Below, piece by piece: positions 24,640 to 32,689 of a stretch of DNA of 61,416 bases. Both the position numbers and the translations under genes were made by a program. The DNA is from a virus, in IMG/VR virus record IMGVR_UViG_3300047509_000054, positions 1-61,416 of that record. The stretch is one strand, 5' to 3'. Numbering within the stretch: position 1 is the first letter of the stretch; every line of letters starts with the position of its first letter. The notes beneath the pieces are model-generated. The model worked only from the letters and a program-made list of their open reading frames with translations, did not search any database and was not told where the DNA came from.

Positions 24640-25757
24640 AGGACTAGCCGCATGACGGCGACGGCGCGTTCGATGAGGTCCGGAGCGGGCCAAGGCGGGT
24701 TGCCCAAGAACATGCCGGTGTCGTGAATGCGGTCAGCGTTGGGTGTGGACTGGTTCTGCCAGCGGGCCGAGTAGGGGTGGCGCAGGAAGCTACCGCCAGC
24801 GGGAAGGCGACAATCTATGCTCGCTGCCCGCAACGCCGTCACCAGCCGCAACCTCGTCGCGTTGTCGGTCACGCTGAACTGAAACCCAAACGGCGACATG
24901 AAACCGTTCTCTCTAACTGGCGTGATATCCAGATCCTTGGTGAGTCCGATGAAGTGCTGATAATTGTGACGACGCTCTGCGATGAAGCCGGGGAGTTTGC
25001 GAAGCTGCACGCGGGCGACTGCCGAGTTGACCTCGCTCGGACGGCAGTTGAACCCAAAAATCTCGAAGCGGTATTCGTCGTCGAACGTCTCCGCCTTCTG
25101 CACGTCGCGCGTCCAGCCGTGCGAGCGCAGCATCCTCAAGAGCCGATAGCACTCGGCGTCGTTTGTGCCAACGAGTCCCAGTTCTATCGCGCTGAGTTGA
25201 TGGCTGTAGAATCCGCTGAACGTGCTCATCAGTCCGAAGGTGCCGCAGAGCTTGCCGTCAACCGATGCGCCGAGGCTTTCACACGCATCCTCGATCAGGT
25301 ACGCCTTCGTGACGGCCGCCGCCTTTTCCCATCCAGCGTAATAGGCCGGATTGCCGAGAACAGGGCAGGTGACGATGAGGCGCGGGACCGGCGTCGAGGT
25401 GACGATCAGCGGCACCGCGTTCCAAGTCGCGTCGGTATCAGCCACGCGAAGGTCCAACCCACTCTGCACCAAAGGCGCAAACGTGGTCGCCCAAGCAATC
25501 GCCGGCACCACAGCGCGATCACCGACCCGCAGCGGATTGTCCTTGAGATGAAAGAGCGCGGCGGTGGCGATCTGATTGGCGGCCGACCCGGAGTTTGTCG
25601 CGACGGCGTACTTGCGCCCGATATACGCGGCGAACTCCGATTCCAGAGCCGCCGTCTCCTCGCCCATCGTGACCCATTCGGAGTCGAGGACGCGGTTGAT
25701 CGCCTCCCGCTCTAGCTTGTCCCAATGTGAATGCCCGGTAGGAAACTCATATGCCAT
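24636..25757 (-). CDS. DegT/DnrJ/EryC1-family enzyme, probable sugar 3-dehydratase
   Basis: 373 aa, fold type I PLP enzyme. NSGSAANQ (55-62) binds the cofactor phosphate and IEDACESLG (155-163) gives the pyridine-binding Asp157. The segment where these enzymes carry the PLP lysine reads YSHQLSAIELG, with His186 at the Lys position. Replacement of that Lys by His is the hallmark of the 3-dehydratases ColD and E1/RfbH, which remove the C3 hydroxyl of a 4-keto-6-deoxy sugar. With the dehydratase next door this predicts GDP-4-keto-3,6-dideoxymannose. The usual Glu-Gly-Gly is Glu-Leu-Gly. Start ATG 25757 has AGAGGA upstream. Confidence 0.75.
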   Translation of the reverse strand: MAYEFPTGHSHWDKLEREAINRVLDSEWVTMGEETAALESEFAAYIGRKYAVATNSGSAANQIATAALFHLKDNPLRVGDRAVVPAIAWATTFAPLVQSGLDLRVADTDATWNAVPLIVTSTPVPRLIVTCPVLGNPAYYAGWEKAAAVTKAYLIEDACESLGASVDGKLCGTFGLMSTFSGFYSHQLSAIELGLVGTNDAECYRLLRMLRSHGWTRDVQKAETFDDEYRFEIFGFNCRPSEVNSAVARVQLRKLPGFIAERRHNYQHFIGLTKDLDITPVRENGFMSPFGFQFSVTDNATRLRLVTALRAASIDCRLPAGGSFLRHPYSARWQNQSTPNADRIHDTGMFLGNPPWPAPDLIERAVAVMRLVL

Positions 25758-25928
25758 TTCGCTAATCCTCTCTGAGTTGCCGGCTCGCACCCCTTAGCGT
25801 TAGCCGCGCCGACTGTCAGAAGATCGGCGGGAGATTCACGGTTTGCCCCTTGCATAATGCGGGGGAGGGCTGCTTGGTTCGCTGGGACGGCCGGCGCGTC
25901 CCCCAGGACGAATCTCCTATGGCAACTG
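25758..25928. promoter_or_regulatory. 171-bp gap inside the sugar operon
   Basis: GC-rich spacing between the TPP-enzyme beta gene and the DegT gene, otherwise rare in this operon. A frame crosses it but looks non-coding. It may hold an internal promoter; no clear boxes or hairpin seen. Confidence 0.3.
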
Positions 25929-26456
25929 CTACGCATAGAATTGCGTATATTCGACGAGTAAGGTTGAGCCCTCGTAGTCTAGGGCCTTGCGATATGCGGG
26001 GACAATCAACTCGTGGACGGCGAGGCGCTCGACGCGGATCGTCTTGAACATCATCTCAAACGCCCCGCTTGGATCGCCGAGGTGCTGACATCCAGCGTCC
26101 AGCGGGATCGGCGTGGCGACCGCTGTGCGAATGATGACGCGGGGCTTGTAGCCGCCATTTGAGAAGATCGGAATCTTGTCCAGTTGCTGCACCATCTGCG
26201 GCACGGCTTCGAGGAGAAACTGGATGCGTGGATAGACGCTGACCGGCAGTCCGCCAGCGATGGCAATGCCCGTCGCCATCCCGCATTGGAGATTCTCGGC
26301 GACGGGCATTTCGAGCAACTTCTCGGGGGGCAGGTGGCGGAACGTTTGGCTCATCGCCGTTCCGTCCGCCACAACGGCCTGCCCGATCACGATGGCTAGC
26401 GGATGCTCGCACACGAGACTCATCGCGTCGCAGATGGCTTTCGCGTAGGCGTTCAT
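25929..26456 (-). CDS. Thiamine-diphosphate enzyme, beta (pyrimidine-binding) subunit
   Basis: 175 aa, matching the first domain of E1-beta/transketolase pyrimidine-binding subunits. PVAEN carries the catalytic Glu that activates the cofactor, followed by the Gly-rich GMATGIAIAGG. It stops before the C-terminal transketolase domain that ordinary E1-beta proteins have. Start at ATG 26456 overlaps the preceding TGA as ATGA. No E2 or E3 partner is encoded, so a pyruvate-dehydrogenase complex is unlikely; C2 transfer to a keto sugar is inferred. Confidence 0.7.
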   Translation of the reverse strand: MNAYAKAICDAMSLVCEHPLAIVIGQAVVADGTAMSQTFRHLPPEKLLEMPVAENLQCGMATGIAIAGGLPVSVYPRIQFLLEAVPQMVQQLDKIPIFSNGGYKPRVIIRTAVATPIPLDAGCQHLGDPSGAFEMMFKTIRVERLAVHELIVPAYRKALDYEGSTLLVEYTQFYA

Positions 26457-26629
26457 TCGTCGGTCGACATGTTGTTGGCAAATTGCCATCCATACTCGGA
26501 AATCGCCTCTTCGATCATGTCCCTAATGATCGCCATCTTGGTCTCGTTCGGCATGCCGTGCGTTGCCCATACTCGCGGATCGGCACACAACTCTTCGATC
26601 ACCTTGTCGGCGTATTGTCCTGCGGTCAT
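26453..26629 (-). CDS. 58-aa protein between the TPP-enzyme subunits
   Basis: 58 aa (MTAGQYADKVIEELCADP start), helical and acidic. It begins in a TAATG overlap with the alpha gene and ends in an ATGA overlap with the beta gene. Such tight coupling between two subunits suggests a third small subunit or assembly factor of the same enzyme. No family recognised. Confidence 0.6.
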   Translation of the reverse strand: MTAGQYADKVIEELCADPRVWATHGMPNETKMAIIRDMIEEAISEYGWQFANNMSTDE

Positions 26630-27222
26630 TAGAACTGAATCCTCTTGCCACTTCCGGCGTGCGGCCAGGGACTTGAATAGACGAAGGTCGTAACGAAGTC
26701 GTCCTCGGGGTTAGCAATGCGCGGCCCCCACGTCTCCTCGGTATCCGAGCACACGCTTTTCCCGTTGTCCTCGCATACGAAGTGGATCGGAAGATCGTGG
26801 CCGGCGGCGTAGGACAGGCACTCGTGAAACATGCCGCCGCGCGCTGTCATATCGCCGCAGAACACCCAGACGCGGTTAGTCCCGCCCGATCTTTTGATCT
26901 CGAACGCGATGCCGAGCGCGATCGGAAGGATGCCGCCGACGATCGCCGAGGAGATCATGCGGTAAACGGGGAAACAGAGCGTCATGGATCGACCGGCCAT
27001 GATCTCGGCGCGCACTAGATCGGGCGGAATCCCGTGGAGCAGCGCGTGATAGTGACTACGCCAGTTCGAGCAAATCCAGTCGGCCCGGTCGATCGTCTCG
27101 AACACCTTGATGAGTTGGGCTTCGCAGCCGCCGTGCAGATGGATCGGCGCGCGTATCTCGCCGCGATTGAATCTCTCGGCGATATCGGCCTCGAACGCGA
27201 TGAGTTCCTCGTCGGTCATCAT
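26629..27222 (-). CDS. Thiamine-diphosphate enzyme, alpha subunit
   Basis: 197 aa, short E1-alpha/transketolase-N type. RSHYHALLHG (55-64) corresponds to the E1-alpha active-site His region. The diphosphate-binding motif runs from CGDMTARGG (122-130) to EDNG (151-154), the GDG-x(~26)-NN pattern with M and D substitutions. About half the length of ordinary E1-alpha. Similar split E1-like pairs act on sugars in avilamycin biosynthesis (AviB1/AviB2), which supports a carbon-branching role. Transcribed just before the 58-aa gene. Confidence 0.7.
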   Translation of the reverse strand: MMTDEELIAFEADIAERFNRGEIRAPIHLHGGCEAQLIKVFETIDRADWICSNWRSHYHALLHGIPPDLVRAEIMAGRSMTLCFPVYRMISSAIVGGILPIALGIAFEIKRSGGTNRVWVFCGDMTARGGMFHECLSYAAGHDLPIHFVCEDNGKSVCSDTEETWGPRIANPEDDFVTTFVYSSPWPHAGSGKRIQF

Positions 27223-27440
27223 TTGCCGACCACCCTCACAGGCACGCCCATGATCATCAGCCCATCGACGGATCGAGGAATCGGTCGCGCGAGTTTTTTC
27301 TGGAGCAACTTCATCTCCTCGACCAGCGCGTCGTATTCGGCCTGAGTCACTGCGAGATAGGCCGGGGCGCGTCCTCCCGTCGCGTCCTGGTCGAGGACGA
27401 TCTTGCGTGCGATGGCGTGGGCGAGGGGCGTCGCGGTCAT
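27219..27440 (-). CDS. Small hypothetical protein of the sugar operon
   Basis: 73 aa, start ATG 27440 with only a weak ribosome-binding site. Helical middle (AEYDALVEEMKLLQKKLARP) with basic ends. Its stop is coupled to the alpha-subunit start. Function unknown. Confidence 0.55.
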   Translation of the reverse strand: MTATPLAHAIARKIVLDQDATGGRAPAYLAVTQAEYDALVEEMKLLQKKLARPIPRSVDGLMIMGVPVRVVGK

Positions 27441-27466
27441 TCTTGGAACATCGGAGTTATCATCGT

Positions 27467-28507
27467 CTACTCCGCAGCCTGCTTCTTGCGGAACGTCACG
27501 CGGTCGAAAACCTGCGTCCAGAACTCCGCCGGGTCGTGATCTTGGCGAACCGCCGTATAGAGCGCGTGCCCGATCTCTTCGCAGCGCTTTATCTGGCCCA
27601 TGAGAAATTTGCACATTTCCAGGCAGTGATCCGGGTTGTCGTACTCCTCGAACTCGGAGCGCGGCTCGAACCACTCGCGAAGATGCGGGTTCGTCCATTC
27701 GAGCAGGCACGCCCGCGCGAGCGCCGTCTCGATCACCCGGCCCTTGACGTGCTTGCGCTGCCCCGACCCGGTGAACGGCACGTTGACGATGATCCGGCAG
27801 TGCTGGAGGAACGAGGCGTAGCTCGCGTACTCCTCGAAGTCTCGAAGCTTGAGGACGAATGGCAACTCCTCCTGCTGGAGCCGCTCGACGACGCCCTTGC
27901 GCATCCAGCCGCCGACGTTGCCGGCATAGCCGATGGGGAACGGGCGCTCGGAGAAGGCGAAGGTTGGCTCGGGGTAGAATATCGGGCTGATTGGGGTGAG
28001 CAGCGTGATGCCGTTCTCGATCTTCCAGGATGGAAGTGGCGCGATGGCCCCGGTCCACTCCGAACCGCCCGGCCAGTCGTGGTTGCCGTCGATGCTGACG
28101 GTGAGGTCGAACAGCCCTTCCTCCTCGAACTTCCGCAGGATCGGCCACCACGGAGGATCGCCGCCGTCGAAGAGCAGATGCACCAGCGGCGCCATCTCCC
28201 TCAACTTCAGCAGCGTCTCGTTCGTCGGCGCGAACGCCGATCCCCACGCGCTGATGTAGAGAATGATGTCCGGTCGCATGTCCTCGGCGTGGTGCAGCAG
28301 TTCCGGATCGCACGTCACGTACTGCGCCGTCTGGTTGAGCCGCACCGCCGCCTTTTGCGTCGGGTCGAGCTTCTGGTAGATGCCGTAAGACTGCGTCGAT
28401 TTCTGATCGTAGCAAAATGAATTGACCTCGTGCTGGCCGATGTAGCGCAGGCCCGCCGCGATGCTCTCGGTGTCGCCGGTCGATGTCGTCGCGATCAGTA
28501 CGCGCAT
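27467..28507 (-). CDS. CgeB-type glycosyltransferase
   Basis: 346 aa. The C-terminal block (GRVIETALARACLLEWTNPH, then WFEPRSEFEEYDNPDHCLEM) matches the nucleotide-sugar-binding half of GT-B enzymes of the CgeB/Glyco_trans_1_2 type. The N-terminal half starts MRVLIATTSTG and forms the acceptor domain. Probably transfers the sugar made by the operon to a host-surface glycan or other acceptor. Acceptor unknown. Confidence 0.7.
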   Translation of the reverse strand: MRVLIATTSTGDTESIAAGLRYIGQHEVNSFCYDQKSTQSYGIYQKLDPTQKAAVRLNQTAQYVTCDPELLHHAEDMRPDIILYISAWGSAFAPTNETLLKLREMAPLVHLLFDGGDPPWWPILRKFEEEGLFDLTVSIDGNHDWPGGSEWTGAIAPLPSWKIENGITLLTPISPIFYPEPTFAFSERPFPIGYAGNVGGWMRKGVVERLQQEELPFVLKLRDFEEYASYASFLQHCRIIVNVPFTGSGQRKHVKGRVIETALARACLLEWTNPHLREWFEPRSEFEEYDNPDHCLEMCKFLMGQIKRCEEIGHALYTAVRQDHDPAEFWTQVFDRVTFRKKQAAE

Positions 28508-28518
28508 GCGCTAATCCT

Positions 28519-28701
28519 TCAAGTGTAGTTTCCAGGGTCGGCGCCTGCCGGCCAGGTAAGCGCGTGCTCCTTCGCGAGGGCGCGCAACTCGTTCATGGGT
28601 ATGCTCACCCGGATCTCGATCAACTCGTCATCGCCCTTCTCGGCGGCCTGGATGATGATGCTGTAGTAGGCGCTCAATACCCTGCTTTCGATGGAGGTCA
28701 T
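28519..28701 (-). CDS. Small hypothetical protein of the sugar operon
   Basis: 60 aa (MTSIESRVLSAYYSIIIQ start), helical N-terminus then EIRVSIPMNELRALAKE. Overlaps the radical SAM gene's stop by 4 bp and precedes the glycosyltransferase. Not recognised. Confidence 0.55.
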   Translation of the reverse strand: MTSIESRVLSAYYSIIIQAAEKGDDELIEIRVSIPMNELRALAKEHALTWPAGADPGNYT

Positions 28702-30173
28702 GCCGTCTCCAGCAGCTTGCGGCGGATCGTCTTCGCCGTCATCGCCTTGATGTGCTCGACCGTCGCGGCGCCGAACTTCTCGCGGATCATCGAGAGGTAG
28801 CGCGGGTTTCGGTAGTAGGTCTGGAACGCGGCGTCCCGGAATCGCAGCACCTCCTCCGCGCGGACGTGCAGCGTGTCGAGCGGGTGCGTCTCGTAGGCGT
28901 GTTGAGAAAATCCTAAATAGCTATCGGGCAGCCGCGCGCCGGCCTTCACCGCTTCCGCGTAAAGAGCCGATCCTGGATACGCCTGCGCAGAATAGAAGTT
29001 CGCGAAACTCGTATTGAGGCCCATTGCCAGATCGAGCGTCTCCTGCATGCTGACGAGGTCATCGTCTGGCAGGCCGAAAATGTAGTTCGCAATGACGTTG
29101 ATACCGGCACTTTCGATAGATCGAACCACCGCCACAATATCGTCGCTCTTGAGCGCCTTATCCGCTCCGTCTCTGACATGCTTGCTCCCCGATTCGATGC
29201 CGAGCGCGAGCCAGCGGATGCCGGCGCGGCGGAACATGCCGAGCGTGTCGGGCTTCACTGTATCGATTCTCGCGTAGGCCCACGCATTGCCACCGCGCTC
29301 GCCCCATCCGGATTCGATCAGACTTTGGCAGATCGCGGTGTAATGGCTCGGCTTGAGCACAAACATCTCGTCGACGATCTTGATCGTCTGGACGCCGTAC
29401 TTCCGTTCCAGCATGAGAATTTCGGCGACGACGTTCTCAGGATTTCTGGTACGATACTTGTTGTCTCCGAAGGGCGCAGAGATACAGCAAAATTTGCATC
29501 GCCAGCTACAATTTAGGCTCGTGTAGATCGAAGCGTAGGGCTTCCGCTTCGACAGATCGCCGAAGCACTGCCATGGGTGCGCGGCGTAGGCGTGCATCGG
29601 CAGCAAGTCCCACACGTCGCCGTGCAGATCCTTCATGTTGGGGAAGGCGGCTCGCGGCTCTTGGAGGATGCGACCAGAGACGAGAGAATCGCGCCACACC
29701 AATCCAGGAACCGGACCTCTGCCACGCAACAACCCTACGATGGTCTCGAATCCCTCGCCGTTGCAAGCGTAGTCGATCGGCTCGTCGCGCAGCGTCTTCT
29801 CGGGCAGCGCCGCGACGTAGCCGCCGACCATGATGACTGGGATATCGAAGCCATGAACCTCGTCGTCAAGCATGGCGGCGATCTCGTGCGCGCCGTGCAT
29901 GGTTTGGGCGCTCGAACTCGGTTGATGGCCGTGTGCCACAATGCAGATCAGGCGCGGCCTGTGGAACAACAGACCTATATTCATACAGACATCGGCGGCG
30001 CTCATACCCTCGGCTTCTGCGTCCATGATGGCGACGGAGAAACCCAGATCCCTCACATACCCAGCGATGAGGCGGACCCAAAGATTCGGTTCACACGCCA
30101 CCAACTCGTCGCCGAGTCCGCTATAGATCGCGTCAGACGCGCCGGGGTTTATGAGGAGGAGGTCGAGCGTCAT
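28698..30173 (-). CDS. B12-binding-domain radical SAM enzyme
   Basis: 491 aa. Residues ~1-160 form a cobalamin-binding Rossmann-like domain; where DxHxxG would give the lower-ligand His the sequence has DAEAEG (51-56), so cobalamin, if bound, is probably base-off without His. The radical SAM domain follows with the 4Fe-4S cysteines Cys222, Cys226, Cys229 (CSWRCKFC), GGNAWAYARID, and GIESGSKHVRDG. Class B methyltransferases and related enzymes share this plan. In a sugar operon it could C-methylate or rearrange the sugar. Needs host cobalamin or none. Confidence 0.75.
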   Translation of the reverse strand: MTLDLLLINPGASDAIYSGLGDELVACEPNLWVRLIAGYVRDLGFSVAIMDAEAEGMSAADVCMNIGLLFHRPRLICIVAHGHQPSSSAQTMHGAHEIAAMLDDEVHGFDIPVIMVGGYVAALPEKTLRDEPIDYACNGEGFETIVGLLRGRGPVPGLVWRDSLVSGRILQEPRAAFPNMKDLHGDVWDLLPMHAYAAHPWQCFGDLSKRKPYASIYTSLNCSWRCKFCCISAPFGDNKYRTRNPENVVAEILMLERKYGVQTIKIVDEMFVLKPSHYTAICQSLIESGWGERGGNAWAYARIDTVKPDTLGMFRRAGIRWLALGIESGSKHVRDGADKALKSDDIVAVVRSIESAGINVIANYIFGLPDDDLVSMQETLDLAMGLNTSFANFYSAQAYPGSALYAEAVKAGARLPDSYLGFSQHAYETHPLDTLHVRAEEVLRFRDAAFQTYYRNPRYLSMIREKFGAATVEHIKAMTAKTIRRKLLETA

Positions 30174-30688
30174 ATCGGCCTCGGCTTATTTCTAGGACCG
30201 GATGTGTACCCTGTCCCGCCGCCAGTTTCGGTGACCGTCAGTTTTGCGGTCGGGTCGCTGACAAGGGCGGCGACCTCGCGCGGCCCGAACACGTTCCAGT
30301 TTCCGAACTCCTCGTGAAGCTCGGCGGCGAGAGCGTCGGCCTTGAAATCTTTTCTGTCTCCGCAGATCGAAGAGAGGACGTTCTTGGCGGTGTTTCTCAC
30401 TCCATTTATCGAGTGGGTTAGTTTCAGCAACTTGTCCTGCTCCGCGCCGCCGGCCCGCGCCTTCGCCTCATTTTCCCAGATGTATCGATTACACAACATC
30501 AGCACGAGCATCGCATGGATTGAGCGCGCATCGATCTCCGGTCGCAAAATGTCGAGATCGTGCAGGATCAACTCCATCTCAGCGCGGTACTCAGCGGCGT
30601 GCTCGGGGATGAAGACGGCCTTCAACTGCACGATCGAGAGCCGGTCGACGAGTTCGGCGAAGGTGGGGAGGTAGCTGCGCTCGGTCAT
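30170..30688 (-). CDS. Conserved hypothetical protein of the sugar operon
   Basis: 172 aa. All-helical N-terminal part (FAELVDRLSIVQLKAVFI at about 10-27), Cys/Trp-containing middle, and a Gly/Pro-rich tail ending GPRNKPRPI. Overlaps the radical SAM gene by 4 bp, suggesting a linked function. Family not named with confidence. Confidence 0.55.
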   Translation of the reverse strand: MTERSYLPTFAELVDRLSIVQLKAVFIPEHAAEYRAEMELILHDLDILRPEIDARSIHAMLVLMLCNRYIWENEAKARAGGAEQDKLLKLTHSINGVRNTAKNVLSSICGDRKDFKADALAAELHEEFGNWNVFGPREVAALVSDPTAKLTVTETGGGTGYTSGPRNKPRPI

Positions 30689-31014
30689 CGAAGGGCCTCG
30701 TCTATCATCGCCTGATATGCCTTGGTCGGCTGCCCATCGATCAGCGTCAGGGGGAGAGACCCTATCGTGGGAGTGTGGATGCCATACGTCATTGCGCCCG
30801 CTTCCTTCATTGGCCCGCTCGGTTCTCTCATCGCCATGATGGCGGCGCGGGCGTTCATATCGTCCACGATGTCGTGCGGCTCATCCCGTGCCGTCAGACC
30901 CTCTCGCACGACGGCATCGGTGTAGCCATCCTGAATGAAGAACGTGCCGTTGACGTGCGCCTCCAACTGGTAGCGCATCATCTCGAACGAGACCTTGTCC
31001 ACCATCTCGCTCAT
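30685..31014 (-). CDS. Small protein with duplicated C-terminal module
   Basis: 109 aa. The C-terminal ~45 residues (REPSGPMKEAGAMTYGIHTP, GSLPLTLIDGQPTKAYQAMI) recur almost unchanged in the gene at 31493-31702, and the DNA repeats directly as well (about 30690-30830 versus 31498-31640). The N-terminal part differs. Function unknown. Confidence 0.55.
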   Translation of the reverse strand: MSEMVDKVSFEMMRYQLEAHVNGTFFIQDGYTDAVVREGLTARDEPHDIVDDMNARAAIMAMREPSGPMKEAGAMTYGIHTPTIGSLPLTLIDGQPTKAYQAMIDEALR

Positions 31015-31496
31015 CGCTGCCTCGGCGGGTTGATCAGGCGGATCGGCATCGGCGTCCTCGGAGCCTGCGCGACGGCGACGGGATCAGGCGAGTGCTGGAC
31101 GCCGGGCGAGTACGATCCGGCGAGCGCGCGTCGTCCGAGCATCGCGGCGTTGGGGATCATCGGGTTCTTGCGCCGCCCGCCGCCGAAGAAACCATCGGCC
31201 ATCTTCTGGAGTTGTGGCGCAAGCGGCGGCGCGGAAGTCTCTCCCTCGCGCACGTTCGATTTCAGGTCCGTCATCCCGTGGTCCTGCATGACGATCTCGG
31301 CGGTCTGGTCGATCGCCTTGACGCTATTGCTCATGCCGACGACGGCGGGCGCGCGGTTCGAGGAGAAGTCCATCCCGCGCACCTTCTCGCGCTTGGAGCA
31401 CGCGGGGCACGGCGGGTCGGGCGCGTCCTCGGATGGCAGGACGCGGGTGTACTTGTGGCCGCAGGGGATGCAGCGGAGCGTGACCTTGACCTTCAT
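31011..31496 (-). CDS. Zinc-ribbon virion-region protein
   Basis: 161 aa. CIPCGHKYTR and CPAC (about 9-12 and 30-33) form a small zinc ribbon at the N-terminus; the rest is Pro/Arg-rich and probably disordered. Coupled by ATGA overlaps on both sides. Role unknown. Confidence 0.6.
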   Translation of the reverse strand: MKVKVTLRCIPCGHKYTRVLPSEDAPDPPCPACSKREKVRGMDFSSNRAPAVVGMSNSVKAIDQTAEIVMQDHGMTDLKSNVREGETSAPPLAPQLQKMADGFFGGGRRKNPMIPNAAMLGRRALAGSYSPGVQHSPDPVAVAQAPRTPMPIRLINPPRQR

Positions 31497-31702
31497 TCAA
31501 GCGCCTTATCGATCATCGCCTGATATGCCTTCGTCGGTTGGCCGTCGATCAGCGTCAGGGGGAGAGAGCCTATCGCGGGAGTGTGAATGCCATACGTCAT
31601 TGCGCCCGCTTCCTTCATTGGCCCGCTCGGCTCGCGAACACATTCGATAACGCGACGGGCAAGTCGGCGCGCCTGTTCGGTACTGCATCGCTTGCCGAAC
31701 AT
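31493..31702 (-). CDS. Small paralogue of the 30685-31014 protein
   Basis: 69 aa starting at ATG 31702 inside the upstream membrane-protein gene. After a short Arg-rich lead (ARRLARRVIECV) it carries the same ~45-residue module as the 30685 gene, indicating a recent partial duplication. Confidence 0.5.
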   Translation of the reverse strand: MFGKRCSTEQARRLARRVIECVREPSGPMKEAGAMTYGIHTPAIGSLPLTLIDGQPTKAYQAMIDKALE

Positions 31703-31863
31703 GAGGGCGTATTCATCCACTCGCCGGGAATGGCATACATCACCAAATACCAGAGCATCACCCCCATGAAGGCGATGCGCAGTCCGATCGAGACATAGTC
31801 GAGCCCGGACGCCTCCTGAGCCACGATCCCTACTAGCGGCATTCCGCCCGAGGCTGGCATCAC
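31615..31863 (-). CDS. Small single-pass membrane protein
   Basis: 82 aa with one hydrophobic segment (IGLRIAFMGVMLWYLVMYAI at about 27-46). Start overlaps the preceding stop as ATGA. The 3' part overlaps the next gene out of frame by 88 bp. Unknown function. Confidence 0.45.
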   Translation of the reverse strand: MMPASGGMPLVGIVAQEASGLDYVSIGLRIAFMGVMLWYLVMYAIPGEWMNTPSCSASDAVPNRRADLPVALSNVFASRAGQ

Positions 31864-32213
31864 GCTCTCCGTGCCAAGTCGTCGCGCCGCGCCTGCTCCG
31901 TATCGGCCCGCAGCACCTCATCGTCGGACGGCGCAACCCGCCAGCCTTTCGGCTCCCACGCGATCGTCGCGAAGTCCCATGCTGACACCCATTTTCCAGA
32001 CATAACCCACCTGCCTTTTTCGATCTTGCGCGTCTTCTGCCAGCGGGCGCGGACCTCGCGCGTGCCCTCGTTCAGCAAGATATGAGTCCCGTCGAGCGGC
32101 GCCGTATCCATTGCGGCGTACTCGACCGCAGGTTGCGGCGTCTCGACGGCGGGAGGAGGCGGCTCGGGCGTCGGCGGCGCCTCCTTGAATACCTGCTTCG
32201 GCTTCTCGGTCAT
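31860..32213 (-). CDS. DUF551-like protein with Pro-rich start
   Basis: 117 aa, start ATG 32213 (ATGA overlap with the HNH gene). After a Pro/Glu-rich leader, MDTAPLDGTHILLNEGTREV and the Trp-rich block GRWVMSGKWVSAWDF resemble small phage proteins of the DUF551 type (usual motif xAPxDGTxxLL). Biochemical role unknown. Confidence 0.6.
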   Translation of the reverse strand: MTEKPKQVFKEAPPTPEPPPPAVETPQPAVEYAAMDTAPLDGTHILLNEGTREVRARWQKTRKIEKGRWVMSGKWVSAWDFATIAWEPKGWRVAPSDDEVLRADTEQARRDDLARRA

Positions 32214-32689
32214 CTCTTCCTCCGTATCCCAAGCATACGCTGCTTGTCGCGACGGCGTTGTGCGGTGGCTCGAACACAGATCCGGCACCACCTCCCGAGG
32301 CCACCACAATCTGTTTTTCCGATCAGGGTGTTATCAGGGGAGTACGGGTGACCATTTTTGCAGTGCGTTTTTATTCTGTTGTGTTTTCCGCCATTTCCTC
32401 TCCTCACGTTCTCGGCGTGCGTCACCGGCTCAAGATGGTCTGGGTTGCAGCATGGAGGATTTCGGCAAAGATGATCTAACTCAAAGCCTTCGGGAATCGG
32501 ACCCTTGATCCGCTCGTACATCAATCGAGAAACCCTTACATGTTTTCGGTCGAATGACGCATACGCGTATCCATACGTAGTGGCCCCGGTCCAATTCCAG
32601 CAGCCGGTTGCTTGGTCAACCACGAGCTTGCTGGTGATGCGCTGGATCTTCCCTGGAATTGTCACGCCAAGCCTCGCTGTATCATCCAA
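32210..32689 (-). CDS. HNH homing-type endonuclease 1
   Basis: 159 aa. HNH core: FELDHLCRNPPCCNPDHLEPVTH at about 69-91. A C-terminal zinc module follows (THCKNGHPYSPDNT then CRIC). It is more AT-rich than its surroundings and its 5' end overlaps the terminase 3' end by 28 bp, typical of a free-standing homing endonuclease inserted next to a conserved gene. Similar enzymes are at 50978 and 55064. Confidence 0.85.
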   Translation of the reverse strand: MDDTARLGVTIPGKIQRITSKLVVDQATGCWNWTGATTYGYAYASFDRKHVRVSRLMYERIKGPIPEGFELDHLCRNPPCCNPDHLEPVTHAENVRRGNGGKHNRIKTHCKNGHPYSPDNTLIGKTDCGGLGRWCRICVRATAQRRRDKQRMLGIRRKR

